NCBI RefSeq assembly: GCF_018310345.1
Contig: NZ_JAGXBY010000001.1
Location: 744,001-808,000, forward strand
Direction of reading: 5' to 3'
DNA: 64,000 bases
Source: Ornithinibacillus massiliensis
Lineage (GTDB): Bacteria; Bacillota; Bacilli; Bacillales; Amphibacillaceae
Shown piece by piece: positions 8,785 to 18,790 of the stretch (positions are counted from its first letter, which is position 1; every line of letters starts with the position of its first letter). A program made the translations under genes and the position numbers. The notes beneath the pieces were generated by a model that was given only the letters and a program-made list of their open reading frames with translations, had not been told where the DNA came from and did no database searches.

Positions 8785-10418
8785 CTTTCACCATATACTA
8801 AATTACCGTTTAGGAAAGTAGCTTTTACATTAATATCCTTAATATCTTCTTTGTCTATACTTAAAGGATCTGCATCAAGAACAGCAAAGTCTGCTAACTT
8901 TCCAACTTCAATACTTCCGGTATTTTCTTCATCAAAATTTAATATAGCGCCATATATGGTCATCGATTTTAATGCAGTTATTATATCAATTTGTTGATTT
9001 GGCCCCAAGACTCTATTAGACGAAGTTAACCTATTAACAGCTGCCCATACCGAGAACAATGGAGAAATTGGTGTGATTGGACAGTCTGAATGTAATGTGA
9101 ATAGTAAATTATTACGGATAGCATCTGCTAAAGGACTTATTCGTCTTGCCCTTTCAGGTCCCAAAAACAACTCCTCATGTCTATCCCCCCAATAATATAC
9201 ATGATTAATAAAGAAAGAACCTGCAACTTCTAAGCTTGACATTTTTTCTAAGTCATCTAAAGTAGCTGTCTGTACGTGTTCAATGCGATGCTGGTGTCTC
9301 TTCCTAGGGAATTTGGAGATTGCATTTTCATAAGCTTGTAGGATAGATTCAATGGCACGGTCTCCGTTCCCATGAATAGCTATGCGAAAGCCCTTTTGAT
9401 GCAATTGTATTATCTCTTCTTGAAAATCCTCTTGTGGATGGATTAGATTACCTAGTAAAGCTTTATTATTATGGTAAGGCTTCCGAAGCGCACCTGTTAG
9501 TCCTTGAATTGAACCGTCCTGAAACATTTTGATACTATCCAATTTTACTAATCCATTAGATTTAGCCATAAGCTCATTATTTAATTGTTCGGGTGAATAA
9601 CCTTCAAAAGGAGCTCCTTCACGCAGTAACGTATGCATAATCATAAGCCTTGTTCGCATTGGATTCTCTCCAGTCTTTGCTGCTAACAGATGTACATTTA
9701 AATCTTCTACATTACTTACCATTGCATCTGTATTTGTGGTTATTCCTTGGCTTAAGTATTCTTTAGCTGCATGTTTAAGATGGTCTAATGATTCAGTTAC
9801 GGACTTTTTAGGTAGGATGGAAGTTATAGGGTCCATTGCACCATTTTCATATAGCACCCCATTCACTAAACCATTTTCATACCTGCCGTAATGTCCACCA
9901 GATGGATCTTCCACATCTTCAGCTATACTAGCTAATCTTAGTGCCAAAGAATTGACATAAGCTAGATGTCCAGAAATATGTGTTATTATAACAGGGTTAT
10001 CTGGTGCAACTCTATCTAACTCGTGTCTAAGGATATGTCGCTTCTCAGAAATCATAGTATCATCAAATCCGTAACCTTGAATCCATTCACCGTTAATAGT
10101 ATCTGCTGCTGCCTTTTCAATTTTGTTTAGAATGTCATAAATTGAATGGTTTGGTGGTGTACTACAATTAACTTGGGAACGCATTAAAGCATACATTAAT
10201 ATATGATTATGGGTATCAATAAATCCTGGAATTAACGTATCCCCTTTTAAATCTATCACCGTAGTTCTTTCATTTATCTTGATATCTCCTTTTGACGGTT
10301 CTGGAGTATCCCAAATACTCACGATTTTCCCTTCTGATATCGCCACTGACCCAGCAACCCGGTTATTGCTATCTAACGTTAGCACATTAGCATTTTTAAT
10401 AATTAGTGTAGCATCCAT
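8772..10418 (-). CDS. YtcJ-type metal-dependent amidohydrolase
   Basis: 548 residues of the amidohydrolase superfamily, YtcJ-like group (often annotated as N-substituted formamide deformylase-like). Visible features are an N-terminal beta part with the metal motif GFIDTHNHIL (His-x-His) near residue 70, EHVQTATLDDL and LHSDCPITPISP in the second half carrying further metal and acid residues, and a closing VGKLADFAVLDADPL characteristic of cyclic amidohydrolases. GGAGATATG precedes the ATG. The symporter gene begins upstream on the same strand with a 26-base gap, so the two form an operon: uptake followed by hydrolysis of an amide-type substrate. The substrate is unknown. Confidence 0.88.
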   Translation of the reverse strand: MDATLIIKNANVLTLDSNNRVAGSVAISEGKIVSIWDTPEPSKGDIKINERTTVIDLKGDTLIPGFIDTHNHILMYALMRSQVNCSTPPNHSIYDILNKIEKAAADTINGEWIQGYGFDDTMISEKRHILRHELDRVAPDNPVIITHISGHLAYVNSLALRLASIAEDVEDPSGGHYGRYENGLVNGVLYENGAMDPITSILPKKSVTESLDHLKHAAKEYLSQGITTNTDAMVSNVEDLNVHLLAAKTGENPMRTRLMIMHTLLREGAPFEGYSPEQLNNELMAKSNGLVKLDSIKMFQDGSIQGLTGALRKPYHNNKALLGNLIHPQEDFQEEIIQLHQKGFRIAIHGNGDRAIESILQAYENAISKFPRKRHQHRIEHVQTATLDDLEKMSSLEVAGSFFINHVYYWGDRHEELFLGPERARRISPLADAIRNNLLFTLHSDCPITPISPLFSVWAAVNRLTSSNRVLGPNQQIDIITALKSMTIYGAILNFDEENTGSIEVGKLADFAVLDADPLSIDKEDIKDINVKATFLNGNLVYGESQID

Positions 10419-10444
10419 TTTTTACATATCTCCTTTTCTTACAG

Positions 10445-11893
10445 TTAACTTATTTTTAAGTCTGAGTTTAAGTCCTCTTCTTTTACTTCTTTCATGGAAT
10501 AGAAGTAGGCTGTTACATGTTCATCCTTGGAATGTTTAGTTAATAGGCTGACTATTACTAGGATTACCATAGAAGATGTAAGGCCTGGTATGATCATATG
10601 TAAACCGAATGGATTATTAAATATACTCCAAATTACAGCTACAAGTAAGGAGCCAATTACGCTAGAAATAACACCTGCTTTTGTAGCTCGTTTCCAAAAC
10701 ATTGCTGCCAGAACAGGCATTACCATCGTAATAGCTGATAAGGATAAAGCAAAGGAGTAAATTTCGATTACATCGGTAATTAATAAAGCGACTAATAGCC
10801 CAAGTACTGCCATTCCAGCTACAGACAATCTAGAGACTTTAAGTACTTTCTGCGTGTCTGCTTTAGGGTTAATCCATCCTTGATAAATATCTTTAGAAAT
10901 GTTCAAGGCACCACTTAAAAGGAAGGATGTAGCCCCTGTTAATACAGCAGCAAACAAGGAAACCATAAAGATACCACCAATTTCAGGAGGGAATACCTCT
11001 GTGAGAAATGCGGTATAAACTAGGTCAGGGGCAGTATTATCCGGTAGTGATTGGCGAGCAATAACCCCAATTCCTATAGAGAATATCGCAATAAAGAAAG
11101 TTATGATGAAACCAATAGAAATAGCTTTCTTTGCAACTTTTTCAGTTTTGGCTGCAGAAATTCGTTGCCAGGTTGTTTGCCAAACTAAATAGAAGGGGCC
11201 AAATATTATTAAGTAATTAATTAGCTCCGTTGTGCCCATACTAAATAAATCGAAATATTGTTTTGGTGTGTTTTGTACGACAACATCGATTCCTCCGACA
11301 TAATGAAGCCCCATTAGAAACATGATAATAAGACCTACGAGAATTAAGATTGACTGGACAGCATCTGTCCATGCAACACTGGGTAGGCCACCCATTAAAG
11401 TGAATGCGACAGAAATAACAAAACCTAGGAGCATTGCGTTTGTAAGAGAAATATCAATGATTGAGCTTAGAATAGCACCCATGCCCACAATTTGCATACC
11501 AAAAGTTGGTGTCATATATAGAATACTAATAATTAATGATGGGATAATTCCTGACGCTCTACCATACCTTCTTACAAATAAGTCTGGTAAAGTATATAGT
11601 TTAAGCTTACGTATAGTTGAACCAAGTACGAACACTAATAGTATCGAAAAAAGAGCAACTGGAAAATTGGTTAAAAACCACCCCATACCGATCTCAAATC
11701 CCTTACCAGCGCTTCCAATTACTGCTGCAGAACCTAAGGATGTTGCGATAATACTTCCACAAATCGGGAAAAATCCTAAACTGAAATTAGCCATGGTATA
11801 ATCATCCGCAGTTTTAATTTTTCGTGAATAATATATTCCAACTGCAGTAATGAGCACAATAAATGTTATAACCCAAAATAAGTACCAATTCAT
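10445..11893 (-). CDS. sodium:solute symporter family transporter
   Basis: 482 residues from the preferred ATG. A GTG four codons further upstream overlaps the AAAGG ribosome site itself, so the ATG with nine bases of spacing is the better start. The protein has about 13 hydrophobic segments and SSF features (TLPDLFVRRYGR, GGLPSVAWTDAVQ near residue 165, GATSFLLSGALNISKDIYQ near 320). It would import a small organic solute with sodium. It is the first gene of a two-gene unit with the amidohydrolase. PanF/MctP-like members carry carboxylates, but the substrate here is not determined. Confidence 0.88.
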   Translation of the reverse strand: MNWYLFWVITFIVLITAVGIYYSRKIKTADDYTMANFSLGFFPICGSIIATSLGSAAVIGSAGKGFEIGMGWFLTNFPVALFSILLVFVLGSTIRKLKLYTLPDLFVRRYGRASGIIPSLIISILYMTPTFGMQIVGMGAILSSIIDISLTNAMLLGFVISVAFTLMGGLPSVAWTDAVQSILILVGLIIMFLMGLHYVGGIDVVVQNTPKQYFDLFSMGTTELINYLIIFGPFYLVWQTTWQRISAAKTEKVAKKAISIGFIITFFIAIFSIGIGVIARQSLPDNTAPDLVYTAFLTEVFPPEIGGIFMVSLFAAVLTGATSFLLSGALNISKDIYQGWINPKADTQKVLKVSRLSVAGMAVLGLLVALLITDVIEIYSFALSLSAITMVMPVLAAMFWKRATKAGVISSVIGSLLVAVIWSIFNNPFGLHMIIPGLTSSMVILVIVSLLTKHSKDEHVTAYFYSMKEVKEEDLNSDLKIS

Positions 11894-11982
11894 ATCGTAA
11901 CGCACCTTTCTATAAGTAGTTTTCAGTACCCATATTTCAAAATTCTAAAGTAAAAGTATATTTTCGTGAAGGTTATCGGGAT

Positions 11983-12027
11983 GTTCGAACTGGCTGAACT
12001 GGTACGGACGTTCGGACAACATTGTCC
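11983..12027. promoter_or_regulatory. inverted repeats in the divergent symporter/permease promoter region
   Basis: Between the divergent transporter genes lie the perfect palindrome GTTCGAAC (11983-11990), a direct repeat of GAACTGG, and an inverted repeat GGACAA-CA-TTGTCC (12014-12027). The region is more G/C-rich than its surroundings. These may be operators for the nearby GntR protein; this is inference. Confidence 0.45.
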
Positions 12028-12089
12028 CAATTCAGATCATAAATTAACATATATATTGAAGTATTATCGATATTTAAAGGAGAATGTTC

Positions 12090-13520
12090 ATGAAAGAAAG
12101 AACGACGTTAGATAAATCCCTTAAGCCCCATTGGGTTTGGGCAATAGCATTAGGATCAGCGATAGGATGGGGAGCTTTCGTTCAACCTGTAAACTGGATG
12201 TCTACAGCCGGTCCCTTAGGTGTAATATTAGGTTTTGCTATTGGTGGACTATTAATGATTTTAATTGCTGTCAGTTATGGATTTTTAATTAAATCTTTTC
12301 CGGTATCTGGAGGGGAATTTGCATATGCATATGTTAGTTTAGGAAGGACTCATGCATTCATTAGTGGATGGTTTTTAACGCTAGGGTATATATGTATTGT
12401 TGCATTAAATGCATCTGCTCTTGCTTTAATGTTTAAGTTTGTTTTTCCAAAGTTTATTCAAAATATGCAGTTATATGAAGTTGCTGGATGGGATGTATAT
12501 TTTACAGAAATAATTGTTGCAACAGTAGCGTTAGCCTTATTTGGTTATTTTAATGTAAAAAACACTTCATTTTCTGGTAGGTTACAATTTATTTTCTGTT
12601 GCGTTATGATATTAGCTATTGTAACACTTACTTTCTTAGTCGGTTCCCAGCCTGGAGTGGGATTTGCTAATATCGAACCGTTGTTTCCAACAGGTACAAC
12701 AGCTTTTGCTGCTATAATCTCTATTGTAGCAATTGCACCTTGGGCATACGTAGGATTTGACAATGTTCCTCAAGCTGCCGAGGAATTTAACTTTTCTACT
12801 AAAAAGGCATTCGGCCTAATTGTATTTGCAATTATTGCCGCAGCGATATTGTATAGCTTAATGATCATCGCAACTTCGATGGCTGCACCTTGGACAGATT
12901 TAGTAGATGCAGGACATATATGGGGTACAGGAGCTGCAATTCAAGATATATTAGGTACTACAGGATTGTTAATATTAGTAGTTGCACTTTCAATGGGAAT
13001 ATTCACAGGTCTAAATGGGTTTATCCTATCATCTAGTCGTCTATTATTTGCAATGGCCCGTGCGAAGTTTATTCCAGAGGCATTTGCAAAAGTGCATCCT
13101 AAATATAAAACGCCGTACTGGGGGATTATATTTACGGTTATAATTGCTTTATTTGCACCTTGGTTTGGTAGAGAGGCATTATTATGGGTAGTTGATATGT
13201 CATCGGTAGGCGTAACCATAGCATACTTCTATTCCTGCTATGCTGCATTTACGTTTATTAGAAAAAGTAAAGCAAAGTCAACTTGGAAAGTAACGGTGTC
13301 AATCTTAGGAATGGCAGCTAGTATTACATTCTTAGTATTATTATTGTTCCCTGGTTCACCAGCATTTTTGGGAATTGAGTCAAGAATCGCATTGATTGCT
13401 TGGATTGTACTAGGTTTAATCTTCTACTTGATAAAGAGGAAAGATATAAATAATATTCCAGAAGAAGAACTTAATTACTTAATTTTGGGAAATAAAGAAA
13501 TAAAGCCTTTAAAAGAGTAA
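12090..13520 (+). CDS. APC-family amino acid permease
   Basis: 476 residues with about 12 membrane segments. The start is taken at the second ATG because AAAGGAG lies eight bases before it and only two bases before the first. Features of the amino acid-polyamine-organocation family are the first-helix GSAIGWGAFVQP (glycine-rich unwound helix), FPVSGGEFAYAY, and the SSSRLLFAMAR loop near residue 330. It is transcribed away from the symporter-amidohydrolase unit and shares its promoter region, so all three may respond to the same regulator. It ends at a strong terminator. The substrate is unknown. Confidence 0.88.
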   Translation: MKERTTLDKSLKPHWVWAIALGSAIGWGAFVQPVNWMSTAGPLGVILGFAIGGLLMILIAVSYGFLIKSFPVSGGEFAYAYVSLGRTHAFISGWFLTLGYICIVALNASALALMFKFVFPKFIQNMQLYEVAGWDVYFTEIIVATVALALFGYFNVKNTSFSGRLQFIFCCVMILAIVTLTFLVGSQPGVGFANIEPLFPTGTTAFAAIISIVAIAPWAYVGFDNVPQAAEEFNFSTKKAFGLIVFAIIAAAILYSLMIIATSMAAPWTDLVDAGHIWGTGAAIQDILGTTGLLILVVALSMGIFTGLNGFILSSSRLLFAMARAKFIPEAFAKVHPKYKTPYWGIIFTVIIALFAPWFGREALLWVVDMSSVGVTIAYFYSCYAAFTFIRKSKAKSTWKVTVSILGMAASITFLVLLLFPGSPAFLGIESRIALIAWIVLGLIFYLIKRKDINNIPEEELNYLILGNKEIKPLKE

Positions 13521-13535
13521 AAATATTATAAGTCC

Positions 13536-13577
13536 CCCAAGGGTTAGTGTGAAAAAATCTAACTCTTGGGTTTTTTT
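13536..13577 (+). terminator. rho-independent terminator of the APC permease gene
   Basis: Twelve-base arms (CCCAAGGGTTAG and CTAACTCTTGGG), an eleven-base loop and a TTTTTTT tail. Confidence 0.9.
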
Positions 13578-13894
13578 ATGACAAAATAGAATTTCGTCAT
13601 TAATTAAAGGTATGAATAGCTACTTGGATCGTACGATTGAATAGGCGATGGCGAATGACTCTCAGAAATGAACAGTACTCTAATACTGGAGTATCAAGCT
13701 AACAATAAAGAAAATTTTATAAGTAAAAAATATTTGGGGGTGTTTTTAGTTGAGAGAGGGATTATTATATCTATTATTGTCACAAGGAATGGATAGGAGC
13801 AAATATGACTGGAATGATTCAGTTTAATTACTGTTCAAACCAGTCATGATGCTACTTATAATTAATATGGAATGGGAAGGGAAAAATTACTTTT
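13578..13894. other. intergenic region with a hairpin, no confident gene
   Basis: It lies between the permease terminator and the convergent dehydrogenase gene. It contains ATGACTGG at 13805-13812 pairing with CCAGTCAT at 13840-13847, a possible weak terminator for the minus-strand gene. A 25-codon TTG frame at 13750-13827 behind GGGGGTG is the only candidate peptide and is not convincing. Confidence 0.35.
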
Positions 13895-15208
13895 TTATAA
13901 GCTCCAATATTGATAGCCTCTTGCTTGCCAATCTTTTCGATCTAACACACTTTTTATATCTACTAATACCTTTTTATCATCTCGGTATAACTTCTCTAGA
14001 TTATCTAGATTGTAAATTTCTTGATATATTTTATGTGGAACTGCTAATACAACACAATCTAAATTATTGAGCTCATCTTCATTTACCAGTTTAATATTAT
14101 ATTCTTCGTAAACGTCATTAGCCTCTGCGATTGGGTCATGTACAAGCACATTTACACCATATTCTTTTAATTCTTCAATGATATCAATAACCTTAGTATT
14201 ACGGACATCACCAACATTTTCCTTGAAGGTTAATCCTAATATAGCTACTCTTGCACCATCAATATCTTGTTTTGCTTTTATCATTTGTTTGATAACATTA
14301 CTAGCAACATATTTCCCCATATCATCGTTGATTTTTCTCCCTGACAGGATTATTTGGGAATGATACCCGAGTTGCTCCGCCTTATAGGTGAAATAATATG
14401 GGTCAACTCCGATACAGTGTCCACCAACTAATCCAGGAGTGAATTTAAGGAAGTTCCACTTTGTTCCTGCCGCCTCTAATACAGCTTTAGTATTAATACC
14501 CATTTTATTGAAGACCATAGATAACTCATTCATAAAAGCAATGTTAATATCTCGTTGAGAGTTTTCTATTACTTTTGCTGCTTCTGCAACTTTAATTGAT
14601 TCCGCTTCATGAACACCTGCTTCAATAATGGAGCTGTATACATTAGAAATTTCTTGAAGCGCCTCATCATCAGATCCGGAAACGATCTTAATAATTTTAG
14701 TCAATGTATTGACTTTGTCTCCGGGATTAATTCTTTCAGGGGAATACCCAACTTTAAAATCAGTTCCATATTTTAGTCCAGATACTTCCTCTAAAATCGG
14801 AATGCAAATCTCTTCAGTCGTACCAGGATATACCGTAGATTCATAAACAACAATAGAACCTTTTGTAAGATTCCTTCCAACCGTTTCACTGGCACCGATA
14901 ACTGGATCCAAATTTGGTGTTTTATCAATGTTTATCGGAGTTGGAACTGCGACGATATGAAATTTACAATGCTTTAACTCCTCTTCTTCACTTGTGAATT
15001 TCATAGTGGTGTTTTGGAGTGCTTCATTTCCCACTTCATCTGTAACATCTATGCCACTTAAGTATTTATCAAGCTTTGCTCGATTAACATCAAATCCAAC
15101 GACATCATATTTTTTGGCAAATTCAACTGCGAGTGGAAGTCCTACGTAACCTAATCCTATTACAGAGATTTTTTCTTCTTTTGTTATTATTTTTTCATAT
15201 AAACTCAT
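13895..15208 (-). CDS. nucleotide-sugar dehydrogenase (TviB/WbpO-like UDP-HexNAc 6-dehydrogenase type)
   Basis: 437 residues, full length for the UDP-glucose/GDP-mannose dehydrogenase family. The N-terminal NAD fold carries GLGYVGLPLAVEFAKKYDVV near residue 20. The central domain has the catalytic cysteine in GGHCIGVDPYYF, at about residue 265, and the C-terminal domain has GLTFKENVGDVRNTK. The extended N terminus, YSPERINPGD and TKWNFLKFTPGLVGGHC resemble the Vi-antigen TviB/WbpO group, which makes UDP-N-acetylhexosaminuronic acids; that sub-assignment is less certain than the family. It is divergent from galU, which would provide UDP-sugar chemistry for the operon downstream. Confidence 0.85.
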   Translation of the reverse strand: MSLYEKIITKEEKISVIGLGYVGLPLAVEFAKKYDVVGFDVNRAKLDKYLSGIDVTDEVGNEALQNTTMKFTSEEEELKHCKFHIVAVPTPINIDKTPNLDPVIGASETVGRNLTKGSIVVYESTVYPGTTEEICIPILEEVSGLKYGTDFKVGYSPERINPGDKVNTLTKIIKIVSGSDDEALQEISNVYSSIIEAGVHEAESIKVAEAAKVIENSQRDINIAFMNELSMVFNKMGINTKAVLEAAGTKWNFLKFTPGLVGGHCIGVDPYYFTYKAEQLGYHSQIILSGRKINDDMGKYVASNVIKQMIKAKQDIDGARVAILGLTFKENVGDVRNTKVIDIIEELKEYGVNVLVHDPIAEANDVYEEYNIKLVNEDELNNLDCVVLAVPHKIYQEIYNLDNLEKLYRDDKKVLVDIKSVLDRKDWQARGYQYWSL

Positions 15209-15392
15209 TATTTAGCCTACCTTTTTTAGTTTATATAGTAATTCAACTTTATCTTGACCTGTCTAGCAATTAATATTATACATTGTTTATTAGCTGAATG
15301 CATTTCTTTATACCTTAATAAAATTGGACGTGTAAAAAGCTTATGATAAACTTATACATATCCATTGTAACATTAGTAGAGGAGATATGATG

Positions 15393-16286
15393 ATGAAGGT
15401 TAAAAAGGCGATTATTCCTGCAGCAGGTTTAGGCACGCGTTTTCTACCTGCTACAAAAGCACAACCAAAGGAAATGCTCCCCATTGTAGATAAACCAACG
15501 ATACAATATATAGTCGAAGAGGCAGTAGCTTCTGGTATAGAAGATATTATCATTATCTCTGGTAGAGGAAAAAGAGCAATAGAAGATCATTTTGATATTT
15601 CCTATGAATTAGAAGAAAAACTTGCAAGTAAAGGGGATGAAGAGACCTTAAAAATGGTACGTGATATCTCCAACCTAGCAAACATTCATTATATCCGGCA
15701 AAAGGAACCGAAAGGATTAGGACATGCAATTGCTTGTGCTCATACTTTTGTAGGAGATGAGCCCTTTGCGGTATTACTCGGAGATGATATTGTTGAATCG
15801 AGTGAACCGGCATTAAAGCAATTAATAAACATCTATAACGAATATCAACTTTCTGTAGTAGGAGTACATGATATTCCAATGCAGGAAGTATCGAAGTATG
15901 GCGTTATTAAACCATTACAAGATGTAAGCTATAGTTCAAAGGTTACAGCAATTGAGTCCTTGATTGAGAAACCTAGTATAGAAGAAGCGCCATCTAATTT
16001 AGCCATTATGGGTCGGTACGTACTTTCCCCGGCAATATTTCCTATATTAGAGAGTCTTAATCCTGGTAAAAATAATGAAATCCAGTTAACAGATGCACTT
16101 GTAAAGTTAAATGAAGTAGAGCAAGTCTTAGCTTATAACTTCGATGGTAGGCGGTTTGATGTTGGAGATAAATTAGGCTTTGTTCAAGCAACCATTGAAT
16201 TTGCGTTAAATCGACCTGAATTACGTGAGGATGTTAAGCAATTTATGAAAAAGAAGCTTCAATCATTAGAAGATAAGAAGTTGTGA
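15393..16286 (+). CDS. galU: UTP-glucose-1-phosphate uridylyltransferase, copy 1
   Basis: 297 residues from the third of three consecutive ATG codons, chosen because GGAG lies eight bases before it and only two before the first. It makes UDP-glucose from UTP and glucose-1-phosphate. The nucleotidyltransferase signature [20 protein letters not shown] is at the N terminus, with [12 protein letters not shown] near residue 105, VLLGDDIV near 130, [19 protein letters not shown] near 190 and FDVGDKLGF near 260. It is divergent from a UDP-sugar dehydrogenase and directly upstream of the large polymer operon. A second galU lies at 53610. Confidence 0.93.
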   Translation: MKVKKAIIPAAGLGTRFLPATKAQPKEMLPIVDKPTIQYIVEEAVASGIEDIIIISGRGKRAIEDHFDISYELEEKLASKGDEETLKMVRDISNLANIHYIRQKEPKGLGHAIACAHTFVGDEPFAVLLGDDIVESSEPALKQLINIYNEYQLSVVGVHDIPMQEVSKYGVIKPLQDVSYSSKVTAIESLIEKPSIEEAPSNLAIMGRYVLSPAIFPILESLNPGKNNEIQLTDALVKLNEVEQVLAYNFDGRRFDVGDKLGFVQATIEFALNRPELREDVKQFMKKKLQSLEDKKL

Positions 16287-16314
16287 GGAATTTGGCTTCC
16301 AAATTCCTTTTTTT
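16286..16314 (+). terminator. rho-independent terminator of galU copy 1
   Basis: A perfect nine-base stem (GGAATTTGG and CCAAATTCC) with a three-base loop followed by seven T. It starts at the last base of the stop codon and separates galU from the following operon. Confidence 0.92.
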
Positions 16315-16429
16315 AGCAGGAAGGCTTAAAAATCTTCCCCAACAGAATAAGAGAAACTACGATATTTTCTAAAAGGCAAGCGAATCCGAGTTTTTCTAAA
16401 GGTTATATTTGGCTAGTCCGGAACTATAA

Positions 16430-16458
16430 TTTATAAATTTTTCATGCTATGGTATAAT
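16430..16458 (+). promoter_or_regulatory. extended -10 promoter of the large polymer operon
   Basis: TTTATA, a 17-base spacer and TGG-TATAAT with the extended TGn element. It lies 53 bases before the preferred start of the first glycosyltransferase and after the galU terminator. The same TGGTATAATT string occurs before ugd at 45305. Confidence 0.65.
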
Positions 16459-16511
16459 TCCATGAGTATTTGTTATTAAATAAGCCAAATGATGAAGAAA
16501 GGCTGTTAACA

Positions 16512-17654
16512 TTGAAGAAGAAGAAGGTTCTTTTTTTCATTTATCAAATGGGAGCCGGTGGTGCAGCGAGAACGATGCTGAATATCGTTAACCATTTGGA
16601 TCGAAATAGGTTTACTCCTGTTCTAGTTACATTAAATTATGAAGGTAGCTATGAAAAATATTTAAATGAAGATGTAAAGTTCATTAAATTACATACAAGA
16701 CGACTTCGTTCGGCAATTATTCCATTGTCTAAGATTATACGAAAAGAAAAAGTCGACCTTGTATTCAGTACGATACCGAATTATAATATTGTAGCAATTT
16801 TAGCGAGACTATTATCTTTCACAAAAGCAAAGAATATCGTTAGGGAAGCTGCTTTTTTAGGTGGTTCTCGGTCTGCCAATTTGAAGTTAAGATTCGTTGG
16901 ACTTCTTTATAAGTTTTCTAGTCGTGTAATCTCACTTTCAAATGGCGTAAAAGAGAATATTATAAAACGGTATAGGGTACCGTCAGAAAAAATAACGGTA
17001 ATTTATAATCCTGTGGATTTAAAGGTTATTCAACAAAATATTGAGGGTGGACAGATAGAGGAAGAACATCGACATATCTTCAATGGAACAGGAAACGTTA
17101 TCATTACTGCTGGTAGACTTGTCCCTGATAAGGACCATAAAACACTTCTGAAAGCCTTCTCTATGATACAACAGCAACTAGAGGCAAAACTAGTTATACT
17201 AGGAGAAGGAGAACTAGAAGCGCAGTTAAAAAAACAAGCTAAAGAATTAAATATTGAGGATAAGGTGTTCTTTTTAGGGTTTATGACGAATCCGTATATT
17301 TATTTTACTCATGCTGACCTATTTGTTCTATCATCATTAAGAGAAGGATTTGGACATGTATTAGCAGAAGCGTTGGCCGCGGGTGTACCGATTGTTTCGA
17401 CAAAATGTAAACCGGGTGCAGTCGAGGTGCTAGAGGAAGGTAAATACGGTAAATTATGTGAAATCGGTAACCCGAAGGATATGTCAGAAAAAATATATCA
17501 AGTTTTAACCTTACAGGATCATGAAAAAGATTACTTGGTTCAAAGAGGCTTAAGTAGAGCTCGTCAGTTTGATGCCCAAGAAATTGTCAAACAGTATGAG
17601 GATGTTTTTGTTGATTGCCTGGAAGTAAAACAGAGGTTAGCAAGCAGGAGCTGA
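16512..17654 (+). CDS. glycosyltransferase family 4
   Basis: 380 residues from the preferred TTG, which has AAAGG nine bases upstream and begins MKKKKVLFFIYQMGAGGAAR; an upstream TTG 14 codons earlier has no ribosome site. It is a GT-B retaining glycosyltransferase with the acceptor-side glycine loop at GAGGAA and the nucleotide-sugar region VIITAGRLVPDKDHKTLLKA, FLGFMTNPYIYFTHAD and the E-x7-E region SLREGFGHVLAEALAAGVP. It most resembles GalNAc and capsular transferases. It is the first gene of a tightly spaced 14-gene run; the next gene starts four bases after its stop. Sugar and linkage are unknown. Confidence 0.9.
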   Translation: MKKKKVLFFIYQMGAGGAARTMLNIVNHLDRNRFTPVLVTLNYEGSYEKYLNEDVKFIKLHTRRLRSAIIPLSKIIRKEKVDLVFSTIPNYNIVAILARLLSFTKAKNIVREAAFLGGSRSANLKLRFVGLLYKFSSRVISLSNGVKENIIKRYRVPSEKITVIYNPVDLKVIQQNIEGGQIEEEHRHIFNGTGNVIITAGRLVPDKDHKTLLKAFSMIQQQLEAKLVILGEGELEAQLKKQAKELNIEDKVFFLGFMTNPYIYFTHADLFVLSSLREGFGHVLAEALAAGVPIVSTKCKPGAVEVLEEGKYGKLCEIGNPKDMSEKIYQVLTLQDHEKDYLVQRGLSRARQFDAQEIVKQYEDVFVDCLEVKQRLASRS

Positions 17655-17658
17655 TGAA

Positions 17659-18786
17659 ATGAATACTCCAAAACGAGTAGTACACCTAACAACGGTGCAT
17701 CATCCCTATGATCCTAGAATTTTTCATAAGGAATGTATGTCATTATCGCATGCGGGATTTGATGTAACGTTAATTGCACAAGAGGCAGAACAGCCCACTA
17801 CTAACAAGGGAATAAAGCATATTCCACTAAAGAAATATTCCAATCGGTTAAAACGAATGATTTTTGGTACGTGGGATGCTTATAAAAAATCAAAACAACT
17901 AAGTGCAGACGTTTATCATTTTCACGATCCTGAGTTGTTATTAGTAGCATGGCTCTTAAAGAAAAAAAATAATATTGTGATTTATGACATTCATGAAGAT
18001 TATGTTACCAGTATTATGCAAAAAGATTATATGAGTAAGCCTGTCAGAAAAATAATAGCAAAAACGTATAAGCTAATAGAGGCATTCTTTAGTAGGAAAT
18101 TCGAACTTTGCTTAGCAGAAAAGTATTATAAAGACCTCTATCCAAGGGGAAAATGTATATTAAACTATCCGACCGTTAATGAGAAAATTGTGAAACATGA
18201 TCGGAATGATGAAAAACCAGTAAATAAGGTGCTTTACACTGGTAATGTTACACATGTAAGAGGTGCCTTAATTCACGCTAAACTACCGTTAATAGATGAA
18301 ACAATTTCGGTCCAATTTGTTGGGAAGTGTTCCCGTAGTATAGCTGATGAAATGTATCAGATAGCCAAGGATAAAAAGAATAATTTACTTATAGAGGGTT
18401 TAGATCAATTTGTGCAGAAAGAAACGATTGAAGCATACTACATGAATGAAAATTGGTTGGCGGGAGTAGCCTTATTTCCACCTACAGAGCACTATATGAA
18501 AAAGGAACTGACGAAGTTTTTTGAGTATATGAGTGCTGGAATTCCGATACTATGCTCGAACTTTCCAGTATGGAAGAAATTTGTCGAGACGTATCAGTGC
18601 GGCATTGCCGTTGATCCCTATGATGAAAAAGAAATCGAAAATGCACTCCATTATTTAAAGTCAAACCCGGATAAGGTAAGAGAGATGGGGGAGAATGGGA
18701 AGAAGGCGGTGCTTCGTAGTTTAAATTGGAAAGTGGAAGAGGAAAAGCTTGTTTCATGGTACAATGATTTATTAGCGAATAAATAG
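17659..18786 (+). CDS. glycosyltransferase family 4
   Basis: 375 residues. The N terminus VHLTTVHHPYDPRIFHKECM and SLSHAGFDVTLIAQEAE are typical of a GT4 subgroup in capsule and O-antigen loci. The C-terminal sugar-nucleotide half has VLYTGNVTHVRGALIH, KFFEYMSAGIPILCSNFPVW and a family-like closing helix. AGGAGCTGATGA, at the end of the preceding gene, serves as ribosome site. It lies within the operon, four bases after gene one and just before a GT2 gene. It is cytoplasmic and probably extends the lipid-linked chain. Confidence 0.9.
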   Translation: MNTPKRVVHLTTVHHPYDPRIFHKECMSLSHAGFDVTLIAQEAEQPTTNKGIKHIPLKKYSNRLKRMIFGTWDAYKKSKQLSADVYHFHDPELLLVAWLLKKKNNIVIYDIHEDYVTSIMQKDYMSKPVRKIIAKTYKLIEAFFSRKFELCLAEKYYKDLYPRGKCILNYPTVNEKIVKHDRNDEKPVNKVLYTGNVTHVRGALIHAKLPLIDETISVQFVGKCSRSIADEMYQIAKDKKNNLLIEGLDQFVQKETIEAYYMNENWLAGVALFPPTEHYMKKELTKFFEYMSAGIPILCSNFPVWKKFVETYQCGIAVDPYDEKEIENALHYLKSNPDKVREMGENGKKAVLRSLNWKVEEEKLVSWYNDLLANK

Positions 18787-18790
18787 CTTA

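Noticed and set aside
11322-11801. 159-codon open frame opposite the symporter gene
   Set aside because: Shadow of a hydrophobic coding region on the other strand; no start signal or recognisable domain.
13750-13827. 25-codon TTG frame behind GGGGGTG
   Set aside because: Product MREGLLYLLLSQGMDRSK and a short remainder has no known family; too short, and it overlaps a hairpin that may be a terminator.
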